Below are positions 1 to 9,100 of a stretch of 64,000 nt of DNA, in pieces. Numbering within the stretch: the first letter of the stretch is position 1; each line of letters starts with the position of its first letter. The notes beneath the pieces are model-generated. The model was not told the DNA's origin. It did not search any database and saw nothing but the letters and a program-made list of their open reading frames with translations. The DNA is from Flavobacteriaceae bacterium R38. GTDB lineage: Bacteria; Bacteroidota; Bacteroidia; Flavobacteriales; Flavobacteriaceae. The stretch spans positions 310,001 through 374,000 of the forward strand of contig WXYP01000004.1 of the NCBI GenBank assembly GCA_009901575.1, in the 5' to 3' direction. The translations under genes and the position numbers were made by a program.

Positions 1-328
1 AATTTCCTTTTAAATGAACCCAATGATTAGGATTTTTAATCATTTCATGAGTGACATAAGAACGAGGTAATAAAGTTAACATTGAACAAAAAACTGCAAG
101 AACGGAGAAAAATAGCCCGATATACCAGAAAAAATTAACATTTTTGTTTAAAGCTAAAGCTGCTCCTAATGCAACCGTAACAATTGTCAGAGCGAATCCA
201 GCTTTTGTATCCGCAAGAACAACATCCTTGTATATGTAATCACGAAGTTGTTCAAGATATTCATATTTTTTTTCAAGAGAGAGCTTCTCAATTGGCTTTT
301 CTTCTGATTTTAATTTACCTAAACTCAT
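1..328 (-). CDS. Pycsar-type membrane effector (DUF5706/PycTM-like), C-terminus outside window
   Basis: This gene is read on the minus strand from ATG at 328 and is cut by the window edge after about 109 residues. A charged amphipathic N-terminus leads into RDYIYKDVVLADTKAGFAL (residues 29-47), which matches the conserved start of the Pycsar effector transmembrane family (formerly DUF5706), with the ADTKAG core at 39-44. Two predicted membrane helices follow, at about 43-60 and 66-86. In Pycsar systems a cyclic pyrimidine nucleotide made after phage infection activates a membrane or TIR effector that stops cell growth. The ATG overlaps the stop codon of the upstream phosphoesterase as ATGA (325-328), so translational coupling is likely. 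The family call rests on my reading of this motif plus the adjacent cyclase; the C-terminal part cannot be seen. Confidence 0.8.
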   Translation of the reverse strand, partial: MSLGKLKSEEKPIEKLSLEKKYEYLEQLRDYIYKDVVLADTKAGFALTIVTVALGAALALNKNVNFFWYIGLFFSVLAVFCSMLTLLPRSYVTHEMIKNPNHWVHLKGN

Positions 329-1095
329 TCTTTGTTATTATCAATTCTATTGAATTCATTAATCCACCAATTTTTTAATGGAATATCGGAATCAATAACA
401 AGGTTTTTAAACTCTTGAAAATTAAATTTAATACTCTTAAGTTCAATAGAAATGTCTCCCTCAGAAATTTCTATTATTGCATATTCAGCTATTGGTAAAT
501 AAGAAGGCAATGGAGGTGAAGTAAATGGATTTAAAAATGCACATCCTACACTACCAGGATTTAATATAATTTTATCCTTATACTTTCTAAGCATTTGATA
601 GTGGGTATGACCACCAACGGCAATTTTTATAGAACTATTGAAATTAATTACTGAATCAATTTCTTGATTAGTTATTGTTGGTAGAATGGAATCAGTTGAT
701 GATTTTGGTGATCCATGATAACACAACATATTTACATTTTTTGAAATAGGGATGGTTAAAGTTCTTTGAAATGTTTTAAGGAAATCGATATCCTTAGAAT
801 TTAATTTTTTTAAACACCAATTAATTGTGTTATGAAGCACTTCTCCTTTAATGTTATAATCATCTGCATGTTCTGGGTCGAATAATGCTTCCTCATGATT
901 TCCTAATATACAAGAGCAATTTAAATTCTTGATTAAGTCTAAACATTCCTTTGGAGATGGGCCTAATGTTGCAATATCACCTAAACATATTACGGAATCA
1001 ATATTTTGAGTTCTGATATTATTTAAAACAGCTTTTAATGCAATTGCATTTCCATGTATGTCTGAAATGATTGCTGTTCTTATTGGGTTGGTCAT
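325..1095 (-). CDS. Calcineurin-like metallophosphoesterase (YfcE/MJ0936-type) inside the Pycsar-like operon
   Basis: A 256-residue dinuclear-metal phosphodiesterase with every motif of the fold: SDIHGN (D12, H14), LGD (D40), GNHE (N66, H67), YHGSP (H127), GGHTH (H163, H165) and the NPGSVG loop at 179-184. It has no signal peptide and should be cytoplasmic. Family members hydrolyse phosphodiesters, in some cases cyclic nucleotides. It starts two bases after the cyclase stop and its own stop overlaps the membrane effector start (ATGA), so the three genes are almost certainly one transcript. From position alone I infer that it may degrade the cyclase product and act as an off-switch or threshold setter. 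It could instead act on RNA, on phospholipid or on a phage-derived nucleotide. The fold is secure; the substrate is unknown. Confidence 0.9.
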   Translation of the reverse strand: MTNPIRTAIISDIHGNAIALKAVLNNIRTQNIDSVICLGDIATLGPSPKECLDLIKNLNCSCILGNHEEALFDPEHADDYNIKGEVLHNTINWCLKKLNSKDIDFLKTFQRTLTIPISKNVNMLCYHGSPKSSTDSILPTITNQEIDSVINFNSSIKIAVGGHTHYQMLRKYKDKIILNPGSVGCAFLNPFTSPPLPSYLPIAEYAIIEISEGDISIELKSIKFNFQEFKNLVIDSDIPLKNWWINEFNRIDNNKE

Positions 1096-1097
1096 CG

Positions 1098-1748
1098 TTA
1101 AATTTTTAGCGTTTGATTACTCCTAAAGACTCTTGAATTAATACCTTGTTCATGTATTTCTGTCCAAAGTTCATTTGATTCGAAACCTTTCAGTTCGGGA
1201 GTCAATTTACAATAAACCTCGTTAGTTATATAAGTTGAATATTGTGGGTTGTTTATACAAGTCAAAATTGCAGAATAATTTGCTGCTCTACCAACCCAAA
1301 GAATATCGTAATATTCCCATATATTTGTTTTTATTTCTGTCAATTGAGAACAATCGATTCCAACAACTTGATGTATGGTATATCTATGATTAGGAAACAA
1401 TTCGTTAATTTTAGGCTGAATTAAATTTTCCACTGCCCATTGAATCTTAAATCCGCATTTTACAGCATTAGTCGCTTTATTCTTTCCTTCAAATTTCCCC
1501 ATGATACCATCTCCTTCAAATGCACAAATTGTCCCTTCTGAAGCTAGAATAATTTTTGAAGCACAATTAAGATATGATTGGAGTAACCAAGAAGAAAAAA
1601 AAATATCGTATTTTTCAACTAAGGAAGTAGAACCTCCAAAATCCGCGAAGAGCATGACATGCTCTTTTTCAGTTAATCCATGTTTAGTATTTTCTTCAAA
1701 AATTTCAACTAAATCTTTTTCGAGATTTTCTTTCAATGTTTTTATCAC
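1098..1748 (-). CDS. pycC: Class III nucleotide cyclase, probable Pycsar pyrimidine cyclase
   Basis: A single-domain, 216-residue soluble class III cyclase. The two metal-binding aspartates are D36 in ADFGGS and D80 in FEGDGIMGKF. The transition-state segment is VGRAANYSAIL (152-162), the G-R-A-x-N form typical of Pycsar cyclases, in place of the GxxVNxAAR form of ordinary bacterial adenylate cyclases. No sensor or membrane domain is fused, as in known PycC proteins. The start is GTG at 1748: a stop codon lies directly upstream in frame, and the first ATG is at residue 32, inside the catalytic core. It heads an operon with a phosphoesterase and a two-helix effector, which favours an anti-phage role. 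Base specificity (cCMP, cUMP or a purine) cannot be settled from sequence alone. Confidence 0.82.
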   Translation of the reverse strand: MIKTLKENLEKDLVEIFEENTKHGLTEKEHVMLFADFGGSTSLVEKYDIFFSSWLLQSYLNCASKIILASEGTICAFEGDGIMGKFEGKNKATNAVKCGFKIQWAVENLIQPKINELFPNHRYTIHQVVGIDCSQLTEIKTNIWEYYDILWVGRAANYSAILTCINNPQYSTYITNEVYCKLTPELKGFESNELWTEIHEQGINSRVFRSNQTLKI

Positions 1749-1964
1749 TTATAATTATACTTTTTCTAAATGAAAGAGAGCTTTTTGTACATATGTCTTT
1801 TATACTTATATCCATTCAAAACAACTATGCTCGATGATTATTTATCATCAACAATTATTAATATTTACACCAAAACTCTTATCAGGTGTTTTTAATTAAT
1901 TAAAATATTGGGGGAAAATTCTTTATAAATATAGGATTTTTTTACATTTAAAAAATCGGAAATA

Positions 1965-3275
1965 TTAATTAACAGGATATAATTTTATGTCATTCCCTAA
2001 CCACTCCTGTAATTTACTATAGATTTTTTGCTGATCATTAGCAGAAAAATGCTGAACTCTTGTTCCGTGATGCCCGGCTTTTAAAACCATCTTTAGAGCA
2101 TCTATATTTGGTTTTGGAGTAGGGGCACAAGCTCCCCAGGGATCGTATTCCCCGTAGATATATAAAATCTTATCTCCTTTGTTTTCTACATAATTCCGTA
2201 CTTTTTTAATGTAATCCGGATTATAACTGAGGTCGACATTTTTAGGCGCAAAACGAGAATTCGATGTGCTTTTTACTACCTGTAAAAGGTCTTTAACCGG
2301 AGTAAAATCAAAACCATAATAGCCCAGTTCTTTCATATGCTGATAAAAAGAAGGCAGAAAGTTATTATATCCTGAATCACTATAAAAACCCATGCCTACT
2401 ACTTTATTCATATAATTAAACAAGGCTTTTGGAGAAGCATTTTTTGACGGAATTTCTCCGCATTTACTACCCCATTGCCAGAAAGAAAAAGAAAATTCCA
2501 AGGCAGCATATTCCAAAGCTTCTTCTATAGCTACTTTCGTGAATTTCATATTCCTATTAGCAGCATAAGTTTTCATTTCACTTAAAACAGCCTCTCTATT
2601 TTCCAATAATGCGCGTTGAAACTGAACTATTTTATCCCTGCACGTTTTGCTTCCTACTATATTGATGAGGTTGGTCGTCCTGGGATCTTCCTGAGTATTG
2701 ATTAAAGGCGCTACATAAGGTACAGCCACATCAATATCTTTTGGGTGTTTGCTTTTGTAGATTAAAACTGTTTCCCCTCCTTTACTGATCCCTGTAGAGA
2801 CCCACTTGTTTTTATAAAGTCTTTTTAATTTGGAAACCAGAGCATGATAGTCTGCAATGGCCTGGTCATTGGTCAGGTACTTCCACGGAATAGACTCCGG
2901 TCTTGATTTTCCATAAAACCGATATTCCACCTGCACCTGGTTTGCTTTTAATAGCTTGCTTAACTCATAGGTGCGATGCCTGGCATTATAACCTTCGGTG
3001 ACTAAAACGGTTGGCTGATTATAATTTGAATGCGAAAGATAGATATAATGGTCAAAAGTTCCTGCTTGCGGATTTTTATGATCTAAAGGCTCCTTTAAAA
3101 CCAATTGATACGCTTGAGAAAAATGATCGTTCACCTTGATCTTGCTGATTTCTGCATCGGGGAACAATGCTGTTAACTGTTCTTCAAAAGATAAACCTTC
3201 TAAGGCAACCTTAGTAGATTGACAGGAAATAAAAACAACAGAAGTAAAAAGTAAAAGGATACTGCGCTTCAACAT
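1965..3275 (-). CDS. PS-10/S37-family tripeptidyl-peptidase-like lipoprotein
   Basis: This 436-residue protein resembles the S37 (PS-10) serine peptidases, alpha/beta hydrolases that release tripeptides from proline-containing peptides in Streptomyces. The first 17 residues form a lipoprotein signal ending in FISC, with Cys18 as the lipidation site, so it should be anchored in the envelope. The nucleophile is Ser164 in GISKGGET, the acid is Asp378 in YGEYDPWG, and the base is His402 or His403 in KAGHHG. The YRFYGKS segment near 119-124 lines the usual oxyanion region. It is transcribed away from a hydroxyproline-catabolism pair starting at 3414, and a peptidase that trims proline-rich peptides would suit collagen breakdown. 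That link is inference. The start codon is ATG and no other start gives a lipobox. Confidence 0.85.
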   Translation of the reverse strand: MLKRSILLLFTSVVFISCQSTKVALEGLSFEEQLTALFPDAEISKIKVNDHFSQAYQLVLKEPLDHKNPQAGTFDHYIYLSHSNYNQPTVLVTEGYNARHRTYELSKLLKANQVQVEYRFYGKSRPESIPWKYLTNDQAIADYHALVSKLKRLYKNKWVSTGISKGGETVLIYKSKHPKDIDVAVPYVAPLINTQEDPRTTNLINIVGSKTCRDKIVQFQRALLENREAVLSEMKTYAANRNMKFTKVAIEEALEYAALEFSFSFWQWGSKCGEIPSKNASPKALFNYMNKVVGMGFYSDSGYNNFLPSFYQHMKELGYYGFDFTPVKDLLQVVKSTSNSRFAPKNVDLSYNPDYIKKVRNYVENKGDKILYIYGEYDPWGACAPTPKPNIDALKMVLKAGHHGTRVQHFSANDQQKIYSKLQEWLGNDIKLYPVN

Positions 3276-3413
3276 AAATGATCAAATTTTGAAGAGTTAA
3301 AGATACTAATCATAGTATGGATTACTGATATTATATTATCCAACATTAATGATATATTAGTTAATAGTGAATAAATAGATCATAACATTTCGGTATTTTC
3401 ATATTTTTATCTC

Positions 3414-4370
3414 ATGGAGAGCATTACACAAATAGACGCCAATTTTATTGAAGAAAATACCAGTTTTAAGGAGTTAATTGCTGAATTAAATAGCGCATTT
3501 TCCTCAGCTGATACCTTAGTACCGATGCGTCACCATCACGATTTCCCCAATCCGAAAGAAAATAAAGATTCGACCCTATTGTTGATGCCGGCATGGAACC
3601 CTGGAAAGGAAGCTGGGGTGAAAATAGTAACTGTAAATCCCAATAACGGAGTATACGATCTTCCGTCTATTCAGGGCACCTATATTTACCTGGACGCACA
3701 TAAAGGAACAATCAAATCGATTATAGAGGCCAAGGCATTAACGGTAAAACGGACTGCCGCTGCTTCGGCCCTGGCATCTTCTTTTTTATCAAGAGAAAAT
3801 GCTTCTTCGATGTTGATGATTGGTACCGGAGCCTTGTCTGTAAACCTTATCAAGGCACATGCTAGTGTTCGTCCTATTAAAAAAGTATTTGTCTGGGGGC
3901 GTAGCCTTGAAAAATCGCAAGCCATTTGTAATGCCTTAAAAGATGAAACTTTTACTGTTCAGAATGTAGCTACGATAGAAGAGGTCATTTCGGAAGTCGA
4001 TATAGTATCCTGTGCCACCCTTTCTAAAACTCCCTTAGTTTTTGGAAAATATTTAAAACCGGGGCAGCATATCGATTTGGTAGGAGCCTATAAAAAAGAT
4101 ATGAGAGAAGCCGATGATGAGGCCGTTTCCAGAGCTTCTGTTTTTGTAGATACCTTTCAGGGCGGACTCAAAGAAAGTGGAGATATAGTTATTCCGCTTC
4201 AAAATGGAACCCTGAAAGAAGAAGATATTAAAGCCGATTTATTTCAGCTATGTGCTTCTCAAAAAAAGGGAAGGAAAAATGAAGATGAGATTACCTTTTT
4301 TAAGTCTGTAGGTCATGCTTTAGAAGACCTGGCAGCAGCGACATATTATTACAATAAATACAATAAATAA
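3414..4370 (+). CDS. Ornithine cyclodeaminase/mu-crystallin family reductase, probable delta1-pyrroline-2-carboxylate reductase
   Basis: A 318-residue member of the OCD/mu-crystallin family. The substrate-side lysine is K70 in EAGVK, RTAA occurs at 113-116, and the Rossmann nucleotide-binding loop is IGTGAL at 136-141. In bacteria and archaea, members of this family next to a proline racemase-like dehydratase reduce delta1-pyrroline-2-carboxylate to L-proline with NAD(P)H (LhpI-type). The dehydratase that would make this substrate is encoded at 4752, on the same strand, after a 381-base gap that holds repeats. Alternatives are true ornithine cyclodeaminase or alanine dehydrogenase, less likely given the neighbour. 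The family is secure; the exact reaction is inferred from context. Confidence 0.85.
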   Translation: MESITQIDANFIEENTSFKELIAELNSAFSSADTLVPMRHHHDFPNPKENKDSTLLLMPAWNPGKEAGVKIVTVNPNNGVYDLPSIQGTYIYLDAHKGTIKSIIEAKALTVKRTAAASALASSFLSRENASSMLMIGTGALSVNLIKAHASVRPIKKVFVWGRSLEKSQAICNALKDETFTVQNVATIEEVISEVDIVSCATLSKTPLVFGKYLKPGQHIDLVGAYKKDMREADDEAVSRASVFVDTFQGGLKESGDIVIPLQNGTLKEEDIKADLFQLCASQKKGRKNEDEITFFKSVGHALEDLAAATYYYNKYNK

Positions 4371-4414
4371 CATGAGTTCGATTTAAGAAGTTTCAAGCAA
4401 TGATTCTTGTACTG

Positions 4415-4442
4415 TGTCATTCCTGCGAAGGCAGGAATGACA
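4415..4442. repeat. Short palindromic repeat, copy 1 (12-base arms, GAAG loop)
   Basis: The arms TGTCATTCCTGC and GCAGGAATGACA pair perfectly around a four-base GAAG loop. Related copies occur at 6059, 9179, 51572 and 51615, all between genes. It resembles the REP-like hairpins dispersed in many Bacteroidota genomes. There is no long T-tract, so it is not a clear terminator, although it follows the reductase gene. Confidence 0.85.
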
Positions 4443-4499
4443 ATTGTGTAATGAGTTTATAAGCGTTCTCAGTTTAATATATTTAATGAGATTAATAAT

Positions 4500-4690
4500 T
4501 GAAGTATGAGTATCGGCTTATCGACAAAAATCTTGAAAATCAAGGCAGCAGAGTAGGTTTTGGGATGAAAAGCTGTTTGAGCAAAGCGAGTTCTTTTCAT
4601 CCGTGGCTGTGGTTGCCGTAGTATTTTCTCAGGCTTTTGTCGTCAGCCTTGACCTTTTTGATTCGTTTTTGGGTCAAGCCAAAAATGAAT
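4500..4690. repeat. Intergenic foldback element with nested inverted repeats
   Basis: This stretch fills most of the 4371-4751 gap and contains no gene. It holds CGACAAAA (4522-4529) against TTTTGTCG (4635-4642), TCAAGGC (4540-4546) against GCCTTGA (4646-4652), and GATGAAAAG (4564-4572) against CTTTTCATC (4593-4601). The distal part also has CTTGACC (4648-4654) against GGTCAAG (4672-4678) around TTTTTGATTCG. The first two pairings cross each other, as in a pseudoknot. The tail GATTCGTTTTTGGGT...AAGCCAAAAAT recurs at 5886-5912, and a diverged form is at 9880-9913. It may be a small non-autonomous repeat or a structured RNA. Confidence 0.6.
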
Positions 4691-4751
4691 AATATTATAA
4701 ATAGTTATTGAGTGGCTTTTTAAGATTAAATAATTACTAAAATTTAAATGT

Positions 4752-5816
4752 GTGAGTAAAACATATCAAAACATACTAAAAAAAACAACCTTTAACGCTC
4801 CGGAAGATTGGTTACAGATAAAAACCATCGACATGCATACGGGAGGAGAACCATTACGGGTTATTGTTGATGGCTTTCCGGAACTCAAAGGAAATTCTGT
4901 TTTAGAATACCGCAGGTATTGCAAAGAAAACTTTGATCACCTGCGTACAGCTTTAATGTTTGAACCTCGCGGACATGCAGATATGTATGGCTGTATTTTA
5001 TTACCTCCTAATGATGAGGAAGGCGATTTCGGGATTATTTTTCTTCACAATGAAGGGTATAGTACGATGTGTGGTCATGCGATTATTGCTATTTCAACAT
5101 TGACTGTAGAAATGAACTGGATCGAAGTGAAAGAAGGAGATAATGAATTAAAGATAGATGCACCTTGCGGAAGAATTATTTCATATGTTAATGCTAAAAA
5201 CGGAAAAGTAACGGGAGTCCGTTTTCATTGTGTTCCTTCTTTTGTGGTTGGATTGGATAGGACTGTTGAGGTTAAGGGCCTGGGAACTGTGCATTATGAC
5301 TTGGCTTATGGAGGAGCATTCTATGCCTATGTAGATATGAATAAGCACAACTTTGATTTTGACCTGACTCCTGTAAGTAACCGTGCCCTGATACAAAAGG
5401 GGATGGATATTAAACACGCAGTCATGGCAGCCGATAAAGAGATTTTACATCCGTTTGAAGAAGACTTAAGTTTTTTATACGGAACCATTTTCGTCGGGGA
5501 TAGTTTACACGATACGATTGACAGCCGGAATGTATGCATTTTTGCAGAAGGAGAAGTGGACAGGAGTCCGACAGGTTCGGGAGTCTCCGGAAGAGTAGCT
5601 ATTCACAGGGCTAGAAAAGAACTCAATTACAATGAAAAATTCACGGTAGAGAGTATCACAGACAGTGTTTTTACCTGCTCTATGGTTGCTGAAGAAGATT
5701 ATGGTCCTTTCCAGGCAGTGATTCCGGAAGTAGAAGGGACAGCTCATATTACCGGGATGCAGACTTTTGTTATTGATCCTGATGACCCGATGAAAAACGG
5801 ATTTATTTTAAGATAA
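4752..5816 (+). CDS. Proline racemase-family trans-3-hydroxy-L-proline dehydratase
   Basis: A 354-residue proline racemase-fold enzyme. The first catalytic position is Cys107 in TMCGHA. The second, Cys in proline racemase and 4-hydroxyproline epimerase (DRSPCGTG), is Thr274 here in DRSPTGSG. A Cys-Thr pair marks trans-3-hydroxy-L-proline dehydratases, which remove water to give delta1-pyrroline-2-carboxylate. The OCD-family reductase at 3414 would then yield proline. The start is GTG at 4752: the ATG at 4748 is out of frame and stops after three codons, and the first in-frame ATG is at residue 28, inside the conserved core. The protein is cytoplasmic. trans-3-Hydroxyproline comes mainly from collagen, which fits the hydroxylysine-type fusion gene downstream. 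Confidence 0.9.
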   Translation: MSKTYQNILKKTTFNAPEDWLQIKTIDMHTGGEPLRVIVDGFPELKGNSVLEYRRYCKENFDHLRTALMFEPRGHADMYGCILLPPNDEEGDFGIIFLHNEGYSTMCGHAIIAISTLTVEMNWIEVKEGDNELKIDAPCGRIISYVNAKNGKVTGVRFHCVPSFVVGLDRTVEVKGLGTVHYDLAYGGAFYAYVDMNKHNFDFDLTPVSNRALIQKGMDIKHAVMAADKEILHPFEEDLSFLYGTIFVGDSLHDTIDSRNVCIFAEGEVDRSPTGSGVSGRVAIHRARKELNYNEKFTVESITDSVFTCSMVAEEDYGPFQAVIPEVEGTAHITGMQTFVIDPDDPMKNGFILR

Positions 5817-5883
5817 ACAGTCTTGATTTTCCCACCCGAACGCCCGCCTTGCCTTTCGGGCAGGTACCGTTGAGTACGGGCGA

Positions 5884-5919
5884 GTTGATTCGTTTTTGGG
5901 TTAAGCCAAAAATAAATGG
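5884..5919 (+). repeat. Second copy of the GATTCGTTTTTGGGT...AAGCCAAAAAT repeat
   Basis: The run GATTCGTTTTTGGGT followed by TAAGCCAAAAATAAAT repeats the distal part of the foldback element at 4660-4690, with two base changes. It is preceded at 5831-5880 by a GC-rich stretch (CGCCCG, TTTCGGGCAGG, GTACGGGCG) that is unusual for this AT-rich DNA and may be part of the same element. No gene is seen here. Confidence 0.6.
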
Positions 5920-6011
5920 AGTTTTTCAGTAAATTGAGAAGAGAAAACAAGAGCGTTGTAAAAAAACAGAAGGATTAAAGAACCCTCTCGTCTTTTCTGA
6001 ACGAAAAGCCA

Positions 6012-6036
6012 CTCCTTAAGTAAAGAGGAGATTTTT
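6012..6036 (+). terminator. Possible intrinsic terminator
   Basis: CTCCT (6012-6016) pairs with AGGAG (6026-6030), followed by ATTTTT. The stem is only five pairs long. It lies 196 bases after the dehydratase stop, so it would end that transcript before the fusion gene at 6105. Confidence 0.4.
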
Positions 6037-6058
6037 ATAGATTAAAATAAAAGAACAT

Positions 6059-6084
6059 GGATTCCTGCCTACGCAGGAATGACA
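6059..6084. repeat. Short palindromic repeat, copy 2
   Basis: ATTCCTGC (6061-6068) pairs with GCAGGAAT (6073-6080) around CTAC and is followed by GACA, as in the copy at 4415. It sits 20 bases before the start codon of the fusion gene, so it would fall in that gene's 5' leader if transcription starts upstream. Confidence 0.8.
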
Positions 6085-6104
6085 ATGAATTATTAAACTA
6101 AATA

Positions 6105-9100
6105 ATGAACACCTATTCCGAATTAAAAATAACCCCTGAAGAAGCTCAAAAAATAGCTTTAGAGCTTTTTGATATAAACGGAACTATAACTCCGCTTCCC
6201 GGAGAAGCAGATTTTAATTTCAGAATTAAAAATGAAAATGAAGACGGATATATTTTAAAAATCAGTCGCCCGGATGAAAATGAAAATTACCTTGATTTTC
6301 AGCAGGAACTGCTTCAGTATATAGCAGCAAAAGCAAAGAACCTGGTTGTCCCAAAAGTTATCCTTGATAAGGATGGAAAAGCAATAAGTGAAATCAGAGA
6401 TGCACAGGCTAGCATTCGTAAAGTGCGCATGCTGAGCTGGATTCCCGGGAGGATTTGGCACAATGTGAATCCGCAATCAGATGCACTGCGTTATAGTTTG
6501 GGAACACAATGCGGACTTTTAACGACTGCTCTGCAAGGGTTTGATCACCCCGAAGCTCATAGAGAATTTGTATGGGATATCGCACAATCCCTTTGGACAA
6601 AAGAATATCTAGGTCTTTTTGAAGGGGAGGAAAAAGCAATTATTACCTGTTTTCAAAACAGATTTGAAGCACTTCAGTCTTCATATGTGAAGCTCAGAAA
6701 ATCCATTGTTCATAATGATGCAAACGATTATAACATTGTTGTTTCAGATGACCTGCTCAATCCAAAAGTAAAGGCAGCAATTGATTATGGCGATGCTATT
6801 TATACTCAGACCGTAAATGATCTCGCTATCACATGTGCTTATGCGATTATGGGACATAATAATCCGTTAGAGGCTGCATTACCTCTTGTAAAAGGATACC
6901 ATTCTGCATACTCGTTATCAGAAGAAGATCTGGATCATTTATACAGTGCTATCTCTATGCGTTTAATTATTACGGTAACAAAAGCAGCGATTAATAAGCG
7001 TAAAGAACCGGAGAATGCCTATCATACGATTAGTGAAAAACCGGCCTGGGAGGTTCTAAAAAAATGGAGAGCTATCAATGAAAACTTTGCCTCTTATTCT
7101 TTTCGGAATACATGCGGTTATTGTCCGCATCCGCAAAGCGAAAATTTTACAAACTGGACTAAGCAAAATAACTTTTCTTTAAAAGACTTGTTTCCAACTT
7201 TAGGTAAAACTGAAGTGCTCCGGGCAGATATGGGAATGGAGAGCACACTATTATCCCATAAATCTTTTTTTGAAGATATAGATATTAAAACGTTCCGTTT
7301 ACAGCAATTTCAAAAACAGGATGAAGAAGCAATTATAGGAGGAGGTTACCTGGAAGCACGTCCTTTTTATACTACAGATGCTTATAAAATAAAAGGAAAC
7401 AGTGGTTTTGAATACAGGGCAGTTCATTTAGGAACCGATTTCTGGGTTCCGGCAATGACACCAATTCATGCTATGATGGACGGAGAAGTTTTCTCTATTC
7501 ATAATAACAATCAGCATAAAGATTATGGCCCAACTCTAATTTTAAAACATACAACAGAGAATGTTTCGTTCTACAGCCTTTATGGACACTTATCTATAGA
7601 AAGTCTGGACGTAGTTGCTAAAGGACAACAAGTCAAAAAAGGAGATTTAATAGGATATATTGGCAGGCCGGAAGAAAATATAGGATGGGTACCTCATTTA
7701 CATTTTCAGTTGATGTTGGACCTTTTAGGGAATACTGTAGATTTTCCGGGAGTTTGTACTCCTAAACAACAAGAGGTTTGGGCTGCTGTTTGCCCGAATG
7801 CAAATCTCTTATTTAAAATAGACGGATTAAAACCGAAAGAAGCTATTGCAGACAAAGAGTTGATCGATTATAGAAAAGAACACTTAGGAAAGAGTCTAAG
7901 CCTGCAATATAAAACACCTTTAAAAATGGTTCGTGGAGACGGACAATACTTAATTGACGCTCTTGGAAGAAAGTACCTCGATACGGTGAATAATGTAGCA
8001 CATGTAGGTCACGAACATCCTGATGTGGTCAAGGCAGGACAGGAACAAATGGCACTTCTTAATACTAATTCCAGGTATTTACACCCTGCAATCAATGCAT
8101 TTGCAGAAGAATTGTTAGAGACCCTTCCTCCAGAGCTTAGTGTTTTGCATTTTGTGAATTCGGGAAGTGAAGCCAATGAACTGGCAATACGAATGGTAAA
8201 AGCTGCTACGGGAGAAAGAGATATTATAGCTTCTGAAGTTGGTTATCATGGGAATTCAAATATATGTATTGATATCAGTTCGTATAAGTTTGATGGAAAA
8301 GGAGGAAGTGGAGTCCCGGAACATACTCAGATATTTCCGTTACCGGATACTTTTAGAGGAAAATACAGAGGAGCAAATGCTGGTGAAAAATATGTAGATG
8401 AAGTAAAAAAATGTATCAAAAATATCCATGATAAGGGAAGAGGAGTAGGAGCTCTTATTGTGGAACCAATTATTAGCTGTGGCGGACAAATAGAATTACC
8501 GGAAGGGTTTTTAAATAAAGCTTATGAATATGTGCGTGATGTCGGCGGATTGTGTATTTCAGATGAGGTACAAACAGGTTGTGGGAGGACGGGAAAAACA
8601 TGGTGGGGATTTCAATTGCACAACGTTGTTCCCGATATTGTAACGATAGGAAAACCTATTGGAAACGGTCACCCTTTGGCAGTTGTGGCATGCACCCCTG
8701 AAGTAGCAGAAAAGTTTGCTAACGGAATGGAGTACTTTAACACTTTTGGAGGAAATCCGGTGTCCTGTACCATTGGGAAAGAAGTATTACAGATTGTAAA
8801 ACGTGAAAAGCTTCAGGAAAATGCTCTAAGAATAGGAACATTTTTAAAGGAGGAATTAAAAAAGCTTTCCAAAGAATTTCCGATTATTGGAGATGTACGC
8901 GGACAAGGTTTGTTTCTCGGAATTGAATTGGTAGATACTCAATTGAATCCGTTGGCAGCTCAAGCAGATTATTTAGTGAACAGAATGAAAGATCATGCGA
9001 TATTGATGAGTACTGATGGTCCCGATCATAATGTTTTAAAAATTAAACCGCCTATGGTATTTACTAAAGAAAATACAGAAGAATTGATTTTCTATTTGAG

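Noticed and set aside
184-378. 64-codon plus-strand frame over the effector and phosphoesterase
   Set aside because: Antisense shadow of two well-supported genes.
1867-1889. Hairpin ACACC/GGTGT with T-rich flank between cyclase and S37 genes
   Set aside because: Only five pairs; the T run is on the plus strand where no gene ends, so I did not call a terminator.
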